DNA of 64,000 nt from Diatrype stigma (taxonomy: Eukaryota > Ascomycota > Sordariomycetes > Xylariales > Diatrypaceae). The stretch is taken from positions 191,024-255,023 of the forward strand of contig JAKJXP020000035.1 of NCBI GenBank assembly GCA_022225965.2, read 5' to 3'. Under the pieces are notes generated by a model. It saw only the letters and a program-made list of their open reading frames with translations, searched no databases and was not told where the DNA came from. Below, piece by piece: positions 44,132-55,225 of this stretch (its first letter is position 1; every line of letters begins with the position of its first letter). Made by a program: the position numbers and the translations under genes.

Positions 44132-46536
44132 TTAAAGGTATCTCAGCTTTCTCGTCGCGGAAATGGCCGCGACCGCACCCATCGCTCCTATGAACAAAAC
44201 CACGGCGATGGCATTGGGCCCGCCGGTGTCGTGGTGTTCGCTCGAGGGCGCCTCGTGAGCCAGCTCCGGGCTCTTGCCCGGCTCGAGAACGGCGAAGACG
44301 ACGGTGCTGAGCAGCGTGCCGATAAACTGGGGTATCGTAGTGTAGATGTTGAGGATGCCGAAGTAGATGCCGGACAGCTCGCCCGTCGAGCTCGACTTCA
44401 GGGAGGCGGTGTGGGGGTCTTCTGGGCCATGATCGAGAAACAGCGTCGGACGGCCGTTGACCTCGGCCATCTCGAGATCCGAGTCGTTGGACAAGCGGCG
44501 GTATGACGGGTTAGAATCGGCACCGCTGAGCTTATTCACTTCCACACCCAGGAACGCAGAAGGCGCCCAGGAAGCCACATTCCACGGCCTAGAGAAGGAT
44601 TAGATCATGAGGCCAATGGATGGGGGAGAAAGAAGGAAAGGGGGGTTTACAGTCCGCATAGGCAGATAAGCACGGTCGCGAACCTAAAGCTGGTAGCAAA
44701 AGGCGCGAAGAACATGGCCGCAGCAAATGTGGCATGGCCACACATCCACACAGTCAGAAGGTCTGGTTTATACTTGTTAAACTTCTCTACAACATGCTTA
44801 ATGCTCTGCGGAGGTCGGTGGGTGAAGCCTTCATCATCAGGCGACTTGACGACGAACGGCAGCACCCACGCTCCGATAAACGTGATGATAGAATAGATGA
44901 TAAAGGCCTCGCTCCCCACACGGCCGATTTCTCCAAGAGCATCGCCTGAATCCTTCGCCTCCCTTGGGGCATCGTAGCGAAAATACGTCTCTCCTATCTG
45001 TTCGGCTCGAAGTCAGTAACCGGCCCACAATATACTCAATGGCGAAAGCTAATAGCATCGCTTAGGCCATATATGCCAAACATGGTCGTGAGAACAATTG
45101 GACGAGCAAAAAGGAGAAGGAAAACACTGAAACGCCGGTACACTGAAAAGCCGGAGCCACTTACCCAAGTGGTGCTATAAAAAAGGAAAGGGAACCATCC
45201 AATCCAACTCCAAAACTGCGCCATGCATATGGCTCGGATGCGCGGTGGAAGATGAAGAAGCGTGGACCATATTTGGCTGATGACTTTCAGTATGCCGCCC
45301 TCCTTCCGGGAGTCGCGCTTCACGTCTACCAGGACCCTCTCGGTTACGGCCCACGAGGTGATAGCGCAAGTGGCAACGACGCCGAAAGCCGCAGCAATGG
45401 TGAGCTGTTTGAATTGGGTGTCGCCAAAGGTGGTCCCAAATATGCTGGGCAAGTCGACAGCGCCTGTCCCATAGGCGATTCCATGGCCAATGGCAGACAT
45501 TCTGCTGCCTGGACGTTTATACTTAGTAATTTTGTATCTGAATCATGGTTTGGAAGCGCTCTCTTACCCCAAGCAGAACCTGTCTGCTGCTTTTGGATCG
45601 GAAGCGTGTCTACGACCAGACTCCTCGCCGCAGACATGACTAAAAAGTAGGGTGAGCAAGTTGACACGCAGACACCATACATATGTACATGTAGGTAAGG
45701 ATGTAGGAAGAGGCATTCACAACATACCTACGTTGACGGCGAAGTCAACCGCGTAGATAGCCAGTACTGCAGTGAAGACGGTCAGAGACTTCGCAGCCTG
45801 CTGGTCCGGGACGAAGTAGTGGACGATTTCCTTGGTGAAACCCAACGTCAAGAGACACAGCCCCGATATAACAGCACCGACCATTATGAAAGGCCGTCGT
45901 CTTCCCCATTTCGACTTGGACTCGTCCGCGATGACACCGACGATGGGCTGAACAATGAGGCCGGAGAGGGGGCCGGCGATCCACACCAGGGACGTTTTAC
46001 TCTTGGTCAAGCCGAGCGAGAGGAGGTACGGGGTACAGTCTATCACGGGGGATCGATCGTTAGCTCCACTTGTAACGCCGGCGGAGGGAGTTTAGTCTAT
46101 CCTCACACGTCTGTTCAATGCCCCAGACAAAACTGCACGGCCATTTCGATCTCTGTCAGTTTCTACACTTCGCAACTCAAAAAATGCTTTGCGCGCCACA
46201 ACCAGAACGAACATACGCTATCCCAATGACATTACAGGTCAACAATAACATCCGCATAGACTCGGTACTCCCCTTGATGGAGGGTTGGCCCAGCCATCGC
46301 GACATCTCCCGGCGGGCGCTCGGATCGTAGACCCTGCCGTCTCGAATGCGAACGGGCGGTTGCAGCACTGGCTCGCTATCCGTGTATCCAAGACCGAGGG
46401 GCTCCTGGTTCGGGGAATGGCGGTCGTTGTCACTGTCCTTGGGGTGACTCGGAGAGGTGTTCGAGTTGAGTCGCCTGGAAGCGTCTGTTAAGAGCTGCAA
46501 TTCGACGTTAGGGGCATTGCGTGTCGCGTTGAGCAT
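44132..46536 (-). CDS. MFS/GPH-type sucrose or alpha-glucoside:H+ symporter
   Basis: Plasma-membrane sugar transporter of the glycoside-pentoside-hexuronide/SUT type, 625 aa, about 12 transmembrane helices. I reconstruct seven exons: 46536..46217, 46132..46107 (26 nt), 46039..45728, 45639..45568, 45508..45165, 44997..44651 and 44588..44132; all phases close. Family hallmarks are WGIEQTYCTPYLLSLGL (spanning the micro-exon), IAGPLSGLIVQPIVGVIADE with KWGRRRPFI (the signature loop after helix 3), SAARSLVVDTLP, SRMSAIGHGIAYG, FWSWIGWFPFLFYSTTW then IGETYFRYDAP, and PWNVASWAPSAFLGVEVNKL. A large charged loop in the last exon separates the final helices and is typical of fungal SUT-like proteins. 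The exact substrate (sucrose, maltose or other) cannot be read from sequence. Confidence 0.88.
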
Positions 46537-48404
46537 AATGAAGCTGAAATCTGGCTTATCGAATCAGGTAGCGTTGCTATTAAATAGTTACCACATCAGC
46601 GGAGCTTGCGGCAGCAGTCTAGCAGGGGGTGCTGGATGCATTCAATCAAACGGGTTGCATCGCCCGCTTCTCCACAGCGATTCTCGTATGTGTCCCACCG
46701 GATGGAGGGGATACTAATAAGATGAGATGCAAGTACGAACGAGGTAGCTGGAGATTCTTAGCAGTAGCATAATATGCGGACGGAGCTTGGAGGATATCGG
46801 GGGTATGTGCTCAAGACCGCTTCATTTGCGTTGGACTCGTGCAGTCTTAATAAGTTAAAGGGATCACGGATTACTGTTGGACAGGCAGACGGGGTTGTTA
46901 TCACCCAGCCGTCCTACGTGCCCCTTCTATGTAGTCCTAACTTCAGTCCTAAGCCACTGCTACACGAGGTAGACACGTAGACACGTCGACACGTCGATAG
47001 ATATTGCCGGTTCGTCAGCTTTAACTTTGATTGGGAAACCACAAAGCTGTTTCAGCACGGAATCTTCCTTCATCCCTTCTTGCCTATTTACATTAGGCCT
47101 GCTTACATTAGTAACTTACATACCAAGCCACCGTGGTTGAGGGATGCCCAGAGTTTCAGCTACGAGATTGCGCCCTTGCGCAGGTGGTAGAAGATAGGGT
47201 AAGCTACCTCTTAAGGGGCCGCCTATCAAGTACCTATGCAAAAGCGAGCTGTCCAGGTTATTGCGACAACGCACGGATAAAGCTTATGAGGCGCAATGTC
47301 TCTTTTCCAGAGATACGCTTCAGAGATAAGGTGTTCGATAGTGAGAGAGGGATTCACTAGCGAGACACATACCTTCACAGTCTGACAGTAACACAAAAAC
47401 CAACGAAGTAGGGGTTATGAGGTTGCATAGGAGTATCAATAGAACCGGGAGCCAGAATGCTCAAGGTACCTACCTACCGGCACACATTCCATGTAACACA
47501 ATAGTCAATTCCTACGTCATCCTACCTGCATATGCTATCCGGACATCCATGATTTACTAGGTAGTAGTAGGTATGGACAAATAAGCTTAATTGAGATGAG
47601 GGTAGCTAGCTACATGTAGATGTCTTCCACTTTGTATGCTCTTTCACGTTGTTTGCTATAAGTTATTTAGTAGGGCTGCTAGGTATATATCGAGCATTGC
47701 CCAAGCTATAAGCTATAGATCTTCAAATAGTTACTGAAAAATTGCCATCAGTCAGAATAGAAGCCAGGCCAGACATGGCTGACGAGACCTTGGATACTTA
47801 CCATGGCTTTATACGGCATACCTACCTGGCACACCTACCCTAATCCGGTAGTTTCGGGAAGTTTATACATCATCATAACGACGAACGAGAACCGATCGGT
47901 CTGTTGCATTTCCGATTGGGTGGGTGTGTGGACAGGCATGAACGGGGGCCGATGGTCAACGGGCCCGATGGCACGAACCCCACCATTCAGCGCCCATTGC
48001 AGGTTGCTAACCGCCAAAACCATGCAAGTACCTTAGTAACTATAAGTGGGCGAAAGACAAGCTCCGATTCAGGAACGTGGGGCACGAATTTGACCTTGAC
48101 GCAAAATCGTGAAAGACTCATCCAGGGTGCTCAAGCTACACTAAACGGGTAACTCGCTATTATTTGCCATTCGAGCTTCCCTCAGTACATTGTGACGAAG
48201 CGGTCTCTTTCGAAGTACACTCGAGATATACAATATAACGGTCAATTGGTTTCACCTCTTTCCACAACCACTCAACTCTTACAGCTAGAGGGCTCACAAC
48301 CCCTCCTTCGTCTCTCAGAGCCCGAAAGAAACAACGACACGATATCTCTTCGTCGCACGGCATACCCGTTTTCTGCAAACCTCAGGGGTAGTTAGTTCTA
48401 TACC
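46537..48404. promoter_or_regulatory. Divergent spacer between the sugar transporter gene and HIS1
   Basis: 1.87 kb with no gene. It has GGTACC-type palindromes near 47465, AGACACG/CGACACGTCGA near 46970-47000 and many short ATG frames. A GCN4/CPC1-like partial site (GACTCA) lies near 48115, but I do not find a full TGASTCA close to the HIS1 start. Confidence 0.5.
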
Positions 48405-49647
48405 ATGGATTTAGTAAACCAGTCTGTCAACCCCTTCGAGGCCACCGTCGTTCACATGAATTGTCTTGTCCCTCCACGCGAAGACGGTCTATCTGGCAAA
48501 GGCTAACATGGCGTGCCGAATCAATAGAATAGAAGGGAGACTCCTATTCGCCGTCCCTAAGAGTGAGTTTACCAGCTCGCTATCATCCACCTTCTGAGGA
48601 CAACTAAGTATTGACCCGCGACTCAGAGGGTCGGTTGAACCAAGCAGCCTTGAATCTCCTCGAAGGCGCCGATATCCAATTCAGGCGAGAGCATCGACTC
48701 GACATAGCCCTTGTCAAGAACCTCCCCATTGCCCTCATATTCCTTCCGGCCGCCGACATCCCGACCTTCGTCGGAGAGGGCCAGGTAGACTTGGGTATCA
48801 CGGGGTTCGACCAGGTCCAAGAGCACGATGCTGGCGTTCGCTCTCTCAACCGAGCGCGGAGGTTCTCCGGAGAGATCACCCCTGAACAAGAGAACGCGCA
48901 ATCTACTAAAGGCGCTGGATGCGAGACTATCATGGATCTAGGCTTTGGCGGGTGCAAGCTGCAGGTGCAAGTTCCCGTGAAGGGCAATTACAACACGCCA
49001 AAAGACCTGATCGGCAAGAACATTGGCACGAGCTTTGTGCACTTAGCTCGAAGATATTTCGCCAACTTAGAACTAGAAGTCGACTCAGCACAAGACCAGC
49101 AGAACCTGGACTCGCTCAAGTTCACCAGCAAGCTGAGGACGAACATCATCGAGCTGAGCGGCAGTGTTGAAGCTGCCTGCGCGCTTGGCGTGGCGGATGG
49201 TATAGTCGACCTCGTCGGTAAGTTCCGTGCAGCTGAAATTCACCATCACAGATCGGCGCTGATCATACTACAGAATCCGGAGAGACGATGAAGGCCGCTG
49301 GGTTAAAGCCAATCGATACTGTTATCGACACAGGTGCCATTCTCATCAAGTCCAAAAACCCCAGCAACCCAGAATTAGTCGACCTGATCTCCCAACGCAT
49401 CCGAGGCGTTATCACGGCCCAGAAATATGTCCTGTGCACCTACAATATCGAGAGGGGTCGCCTGCCAGCAGCGACCAAGATCGCCCCCGGAAAGCGAGCT
49501 CCGACGGTGACATCGCTCGAGGAGGAGGGCTGGGTCGCTGTGAGCGTGATGGCCGAGAAGAAGAAAATCGCGCTGATAATGGATGAGCTCACCAAGACCG
49601 GGGCTACCGATATTCTAGTGCTGGACATTGCCAACACTAGAAGCTAG
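48405..49647 (+). CDS. HIS1: ATP phosphoribosyltransferase HIS1
   Basis: First enzyme of histidine synthesis (ATP + PRPP to phosphoribosyl-ATP), cytosolic, 338 aa. Four exons: 48405..48421 (17 nt), 48528..48562 (35 nt), 48627..49217 and 49274..49647. The first two splices give MDLVNQIEGRLLFAVPKKGR and the third restores VDLVESGETMKAAGL, all conserved in the family. Other landmarks are FRREHRLDIALVKNLPIALI, FVGEGQVDLGITG, ELSGSVEAACALGVADGIVD (the PRPP-binding region) and the C-terminal regulatory domain (ALIMDELTKTGATDILVLDI). An Arg/Ser/Glu-rich stretch after EHDAGV makes it longer than yeast His1 (297 aa). GTGAGT and GTAAGT donors and a GGCTAAC branch site support the model; the 17-nt first exon is the least certain part. 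Confidence 0.92.
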
Positions 49648-50549
49648 ACTACCAGACTACTTAATTACCTTACTTAGTAGGCAGGTCGTCGGAGGCCATA
49701 TAGAGGTATTTTTCAAGGCGCCAGAATCAGGTAGACGTAAGTTATTCATCGATATATCCAGTCATAGACGACAACTAACGTTAATCGGTGGCTTTCCGAC
49801 GCATCTTCCAAGCTCTTATCGCACTTGTTTCAGGAGGTCTTGATCGACTGCACTAGACATGCATAAGTAGCTAAGTATTCTTGAAACACATAATATATCA
49901 TGAAGCGTAACTCGTACCTCGTAAACCGTAAAGCTCAAATCGTAAAGCTTAAATCGTACACTACTGTAGTAAGCAGTTAAGGGCTTCTCCTTTCGAGAAG
50001 TAGTTCCTAATGCAGGCCTTAGCAAACGGTATGATTGGAAGCGGCGTCAATCCAGCGCTGTAAAAGTGGCTGTGCTACTTCTATTGACGAAATTCTTCAT
50101 CCAAGCTCAACGCTCGTACTCCGTACTCCGTATTACACAAGTCCAGATTCATCATTCACCAGCCGACTCAGCCGGTATAGCGACACCGCCCCCATAAGCC
50201 ATAAGGCTGTGCCATGCTGTAACTGCAATCCACGTCACTAGCATCCTATCACAGCCTACTCCAAGCGATCAATATCGGGGCTATTGAGGGACCCGGTAAC
50301 GATCGTTGATTCTTCTCTCTTTGTTTATCAAAGAAAAGAAACGGCCTTTCTGAGAGACCTGAGTCTTATTTAATTAATCATTCAATCTCCCTCCCCTCCA
50401 CGATATTACCTCTCCAAGTACTCCATCTATCAATACCATCGCGCCTTTCTCCCTATCAGGATATTGCCCAATCCTCGCCTACCTCGTGCATCCCGCACCT
50501 ACTACTTAGTTACCTACCTAGGTACTTATCCACATATAACATCATCATC
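49648..50549. other. Spacer between HIS1 and the two-pass membrane protein gene
   Basis: 0.9 kb holding the HIS1 3' flank and the next promoter. The region 50370-50470 is pyrimidine-rich, consistent with a 5' leader. No gene is visible. Confidence 0.55.
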
Positions 50550-51214
50550 ATGTCGGCCGCTACCCCACTCTCGGGCGACACAACCTCCGCCGGCCGGCCC
50601 GGCTGCGAGTCGGCGCATTCCAAGCTCTACCACGTGAGTTTCCATGTTCTGTCTGTATTCTACACGTAGTTACGAGGAATACATAGTTACGAGAAGAAGA
50701 AGAAGAAGAGGAAGAAGAAGAAACTAACACAACTTCCCAGGCCATCATGACGCCCATCAACTTCGTCACCTTCCTCCTATCGCTCTACCTAGTAGACTGC
50801 CGGTACCAGGACGAGCGGGCGCGGCGCCACGCCGCGGGCCGCAGCGCCCGCGGCTCCGGCCCCAGCCTGCTCCCGCTCTGGCTGCACCGGCTCGTGTTCA
50901 GCCCCGAGCGGCCGTACGAGTGGGTCGATCAGGGGCAGGCGCAGCAACACGCCCAGGGACGGCAGGGTGAGGGTTCGGACCCGAACCCGAACCCGAACCC
51001 GAACCCGAACCCTCCGAACCGAGACGACGAGCGCTACTACTACCACACCAAGCAGCGCAAGCTGATGAAGATGGAGGCCGCCGACGCCTTCGGCCTGCGC
51101 GCGCCCGTCCTGCTGGCCCTGGCGCTGGCCGCTGCCGTCGCGGCCTGGGCCGCGGGGCGCTTGGGCTGGGAGCTGGTGCGGCGGGCGGTCGCGGTTGTTG
51201 GGTGGGCGCGGTGA
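50550..51214 (+). CDS. Small two-pass membrane protein, unknown
   Basis: 185 aa from two exons, 50550..50633 and 50741..51214 (GTGAGT donor, ACTAAC branch site, CCCAG acceptor; the intron contains a GAA-rich run). I do not recognise the family. A short N-terminus (MSAATPLSGDTTSAG, then SAHSKLYH) leads to a hydrophobic helix (MTPINFVTFLLSLYLVDCRY, about 31-50). A basic/Arg-rich middle with a Pro-Trp-type segment (SPERPYEWVD) follows, then a Pro-Asn repeat from an (CCGAAC)5 tract, YYYHTKQRKLMKMEAADAF, and a second Ala/Leu-rich helix (about 147-167). The exon 1 splice gives a continuous protein whose first helix would otherwise lack a start. GC content is very high in exon 2. It may localise to ER or mitochondrial membranes; the sequence does not decide. 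Confidence 0.7.
50981..51012 (+). repeat. (CCGAAC)n hexanucleotide repeat encoding Pro-Asn
   Basis: Five tandem CCGAAC units inside exon 2 of the two-pass membrane protein gene. They are in frame, so length changes add or remove Pro-Asn pairs without a frameshift. Confidence 0.95.
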
Positions 51215-51847
51215 GGCGGCGAGGGCGAGGCGGTGATGATGGTTGTGTGATGGGATGGGGGGATAATGAGGTGTATGATCGGTTTGTGTAATACACGGGG
51301 AGTTGCATCGTATTTTTTCTTTCCTAGCGAGGGAAAGGGCGTGGGCTTGATTATAAACTATATCTAGCTAAGTAGGCTGCTAGGTATTAGGACGGGGGTA
51401 GTCAGGCGTTCGAGGCTGAGATATCCGGAGTTCGTGCCTGGTAGGCAGGCAATATGGTTTTACAGTCAATAATACCCAGGTGAAAACTGCCTGTTTAGAA
51501 ACAGTTCATGGGAAATTCGCGGGTTTCTTAATTGAGAGTAGATCTCTCTTTCCAGAGGACTATGGCGGTGATCACGAAACCCGTTTGTCCGGGCGGACGA
51601 TGCACATCACTAACTAATGCGAGATCGCAAGCCATGTAGGTATGTGAAATATATTGTAGCATCTCAGGGGTGCCGGCAACAGAGTGAATGGTCCTGCTAT
51701 CCCTATCCGCCCATCGGCCGCGTCGTCATGGGCTACTTGGATGAGCCTAACCCCCCAGCTTCCCATGAGCACTACAGGATATATATATATATACAACATA
51801 CGCCACAACTTGTCCTGATATTTCCTGCTTCGAAGCTACCTATGCTT
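51215..51847. other. Convergent spacer before the lectin gene
   Basis: 0.63 kb of 3' flanks with a short TA run at about 51780-51793. I see nothing else in it. Confidence 0.6.
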
Positions 51848-52566
51848 TCAAACAGTTGTCACGTTCACGAGGGGCCAGTTGATGCCTGCGTCCGCGGCGC
51901 CGGTGTTTCCCAATCCCGCGCAGCTGTACAGACCGACCGGGTTGTTAGGCGTGGCTCTCATGTACTGGAGGTCGACACATTCTTCTACATGGTGTGAACG
52001 AAACGATCATGTCAGTTTCTTTCCTCTCAGACAGCCCTCGACGTAGTTACTTCAGAGGTCGATGGCAGGTAGCTGCTAAAAGAAGAAGGAAAGGAAAGCC
52101 AGAAAGAAAGAAGACTTACGAGGACTGGAAGCTCCGAGGGCGATCCGCCCGTCGCCCATGAACACCCACTGCTGAGACGGCTCGCCCTCGGCGCACTCCT
52201 TGATGTAGATGGTTGCCATGTCCTTCCAGTTGTTTGAAGCGCCGGCGTCTAGACAGAGGGTGCTGCCTGCCAGCTGGATCGCCGATTCGCCGTCCTTGAC
52301 GTACCACTGTTGCTCGGGTGTCTCCGCGCTCGTCTGGCTGTGGAGATGGGAGAGCATGGTCAGCATATGGCCTTCCTCCAAAGCGGGTGTGACTACGTCA
52401 GGAGAACTCACACGACGACGGTGCTTCCGCTCGTGGCTGATGTAGGCACTATAACGTAGGTCGGGTCTACCATCGAGGTGATGTACACCGTGCGATAGCC
52501 CTCGGGGAGCTCCTGAGCAAGGCCAGTAGCCGCGAGGGCTAGGATCAGAAGGGCTGCTGCTGCCAT
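51848..52566 (-). CDS. Small secreted ricin-B-type (beta-trefoil) lectin-like protein
   Basis: 169 aa, three exons: 52566..52412, 52337..52120 and 51984..51848 (donors GTGAGT and GTAAGT; acceptors CCACAG and GTAG), all in phase. A clear signal peptide (MAAAALLILALAATGLAQ) opens the protein. The rest is one ricin-B-like beta-trefoil with QxW-type repeats (EQQWYVKDG and PSQQWVFMGDGRIAL), a cysteine pair around LCLDAG and KECAEG, and a last repeat with ECVDLQYMRA and VGLYSCAGLGN. The family name refers to the carbohydrate-binding fold only; there is no enzymatic A-chain domain. Likely roles are binding glycans in the cell wall or outside the cell. Small secreted proteins of this type are often effector candidates in plant-associated fungi, but nothing here shows that. 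Confidence 0.82.
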
Positions 52567-53860
52567 CTCGACTTTTTTCTTCTTCTCTTCTCGTTTTCTA
52601 CTCAACGACTTGGATTCTACTTTGTCTGGTAGGTTGGGATGAGATGTAAGCAAGCACGTAACCGCATCGTCGATCAGCACCCAGACGAAGGACGAGTGCC
52701 GTTTATACGCGAGCAGATGCAAATATCAAGCCCAGGACTCGGGCTGGTGGCCAACTCCCGACGCGTGAGGGAGCCCGATTCGGAACTGCATCGTATATTG
52801 GGACTATACCAATCCGGCATGGATCCCCATTTTCCGCAAGGGGCAAGCTATAGCTACCAGGATAATAGCCTATCCAGATCACAACAATCGTGTACGACGT
52901 CCCTCCAATATGACCACTGGTTCAGGCTAGAAAGGATAAACTCGCCAGCCCCGCATGAAATCTCTGGGGATGTTTCAGCGAAGTCTTGTCAACACCATTG
53001 CTCACGGACAGTAGCCTCTCGCAGTCCTCCTTCGCCGGAGACACGAATGTTGCCACAATACTTGCCTTGATTGGAAGGGACTCTGCAAAACGGCATTCGG
53101 GCAAGCCAATGAAGTGTCAGCTCAATACTACAAAGCCCTTGCTCGTTATTCGGTAATCAGATGCTTGTCTTGTAAAACATAGTAATGATTGGTTCCACAC
53201 CTAGCCCATTCATATCCATAGACCATATTGGTCTTAAAGGGACGAATTCAAGATACTTCGTATATATATTATTAGACCAGTGCTTCTTGGATGCTAGCAC
53301 CAGACGTCGTTTCTGGAATATTCTCCTGACACGAGGTAGCCAGGGGACGATTCCCCTATCCTTGGCATCGGGTATGGTCATCTATACGGATGTGCTTTAC
53401 CCTGGTATAGTTCCGTGTCCAAACCTGGCCTCCATGACAATGCAATGGGAACGATCATAGCCAATCTCATTGGCCTATGCTTGGATTACCTAAGAACCTC
53501 ATAATAGAGCGTCTTGATATCATTAAAGAAACACATGCTTAACGAATCATCGGCTGTTTATTATCACGATTACGTCCATTGTGTAACCATGGACCAAAAG
53601 GACTATATATTACTACAATGTTGAGAGTTCATAGCTTGACGATTAGCTGGAGACGTTTCTTAGTCAAAAGTATCCTGTAATCTCATAGTTCGACCTGCCC
53701 CTATACTCTAGCTAACTGAATCCTGGGTTTAAAAAATAGCACATCCAAATCGTTATGACTAACTAAGGACAACCGGAAGCATGCGCCTCCGCACACGGCG
53801 GCGGCGCCGGTCGGGTACGGTACGGCACTTGGAGCATTGAATACGCAAGTAAATCACGGG
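52567..53860. other. Spacer upstream of the lectin gene
   Basis: 1.29 kb between two minus-strand genes. It contains the lectin promoter; no other gene is supported. A G/C-rich patch (GGCGGCGGCGCCGG) lies near 53800, close to the F-box 3' end. Confidence 0.55.
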
Positions 53861-55225
53861 TCAGGTTGCAATCTTATGAAAGATGTCACAAGCGGCCTCC
53901 CTGCCCAGCGCCTCCACCAGATTCACCCCTTCCTGGCCCTTCCTACGAACACTGACGACGAACTCGTCGTACGCCTCGAGCGCCGGCGTCCCCGTCCTGT
54001 CGTACTCCCTGTCGCGCTCCTCCCGGGACCGGTCCGACACCCCGAAGTTCCAGGTCCAGGGGGCCAGCCTCACGCGGCGGATGGTGAGCTGGTCGTCTTC
54101 CATCCGCTTCCCTGTCTCTCCCGCCCTCATTTCCTTCTTTTCCTCCCCCCCACCCTTCGCGCTAGAACTACTACCGCTTAGTGAAGGGGCGGCGGGAGCG
54201 GCCGTGTCGCTCGGCCACGCAATGTGCATGCGCAGGTCCGGTCCCTGGGTCGTCAGCTCGTAGAGGTGGCGCAGGCGCAGGCCCCCCGGGATCCGGAGCT
54301 CCACCCGCCAGTCCGGGCCGCGCATTGTCTTCTTCTTCTTCTTTTTCTCCCGCGCAGCCCCCGCTGCTGCTACCACCGGTCGCTCTTCTCTCCCATCTTC
54401 TTCCCCATCTTCTTCACCATCTCCATCGCCACCGTATTCCTTTATGTGCTCGCGATCGCGGTCGCGGGGCGGGCCGCTGTACCTGCCGGCGATGAAGTCG
54501 AAGTCGACGCTGTCGAAGTCGCAGCCGGTGGCGACGGCGGCGCGGAAGTACGGGACCGACGAGAAGACGTAGAACTCCAGCACGACGCGGCGCAGGGCCG
54601 GCTGCGTGGCGAGCAGCGCCGGCCACTCGCCGATGGCGATCGGGGGCAGCTCCAGGCGGAAGTTGCGCTGCGAGAAGATCACCGCCTTGGCGACCGTGCC
54701 GGGCGGGTTCTCCACGTACCGCGTCGGCGGCGCCGCGCAGACCTGCTCGAACAGCCGCCTCCGGTACCCGGGGTTGAGGCGGTAGCGGCGGGCTGGGGCA
54801 ACGGCGCTCGGGCTCGTCGCGAGGAGAGATCGCTCCTGCTTCTCCTGCTGATTTTCTTGTTGTTGTTGCTGTTGCTGCTGTTGTAAGAAGAGGAGATCCT
54901 CGGATATGGGGACGAGCCACTCCAGGTCGCGCCACAGAGGCGAGTAGCCGGTCATCAGGGAGAGCATGACGACGCGGTACCACAGCCGACAGACGCGCCG
55001 GCACCTGACCAGGTCGTGGTGGGCGAGGTTTCCGAATATGATGTTGAGGATCTCGGGGATCCCCAGAGCCTCTGCCGAGGTCGAGGGAATCGTTATGTGA
55101 TAGCCTCCCTTTCCCTCCACGAGCGGAAGCGGATGAGACGGGATGTCTCTAGGCTGGCTTGGTTTGCCATTGTGGCGGGTAGTAGTAGATGTGAGTCGGG
55201 ACTTCTTGCTCTGACGGTTGCCCAT
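53861..55225 (-). CDS. F-box protein with N-myristoylation-like start
   Basis: 454 aa, one exon. The first in-frame ATG (55225) gives MGNRQSKKSRL, matching the N-myristoylation pattern (Gly2, Ser6 and basic residues after it). The open frame extends eight codons upstream but without an ATG. An F-box follows at about residues 52-82 (ALGIPEILNIIFGNLAHHDL, VRCRRVCRLWYR), which would recruit Skp1 of an SCF ubiquitin ligase. The rest is a poorly conserved substrate-side region, with a Gln run (nine residues), Arg/Pro-rich parts, and acidic and Lys-rich low-complexity inserts; segments such as NFRLELPPIAIGEWPALLAT recall leucine-rich or beta-rich repeats. I cannot name the substrate. The GC-rich middle generates long antisense frames that are shadows. 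Confidence 0.8.
   Translation of the reverse strand: MGNRQSKKSRLTSTTTRHNGKPSQPRDIPSHPLPLVEGKGGYHITIPSTSAEALGIPEILNIIFGNLAHHDLVRCRRVCRLWYRVVMLSLMTGYSPLWRDLEWLVPISEDLLFLQQQQQQQQQENQQEKQERSLLATSPSAVAPARRYRLNPGYRRRLFEQVCAAPPTRYVENPPGTVAKAVIFSQRNFRLELPPIAIGEWPALLATQPALRRVVLEFYVFSSVPYFRAAVATGCDFDSVDFDFIAGRYSGPPRDRDREHIKEYGGDGDGEEDGEEDGREERPVVAAAGAAREKKKKKKTMRGPDWRVELRIPGGLRLRHLYELTTQGPDLRMHIAWPSDTAAPAAPSLSGSSSSAKGGGEEKKEMRAGETGKRMEDDQLTIRRVRLAPWTWNFGVSDRSREERDREYDRTGTPALEAYDEFVVSVRRKGQEGVNLVEALGREAACDIFHKIAT

Noticed and set aside
49218..49273. Reading HIS1 through to a stop after GKFRAAEI
   Set aside because: GTAAGT and CTACAG flank it, and splicing restores the conserved ESGETMKAAG.
54181..54886. 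Plus-strand frames opposite the F-box gene
   Set aside because: Antisense shadows in GC-rich low-complexity sequence; the minus-strand frame has the F-box.
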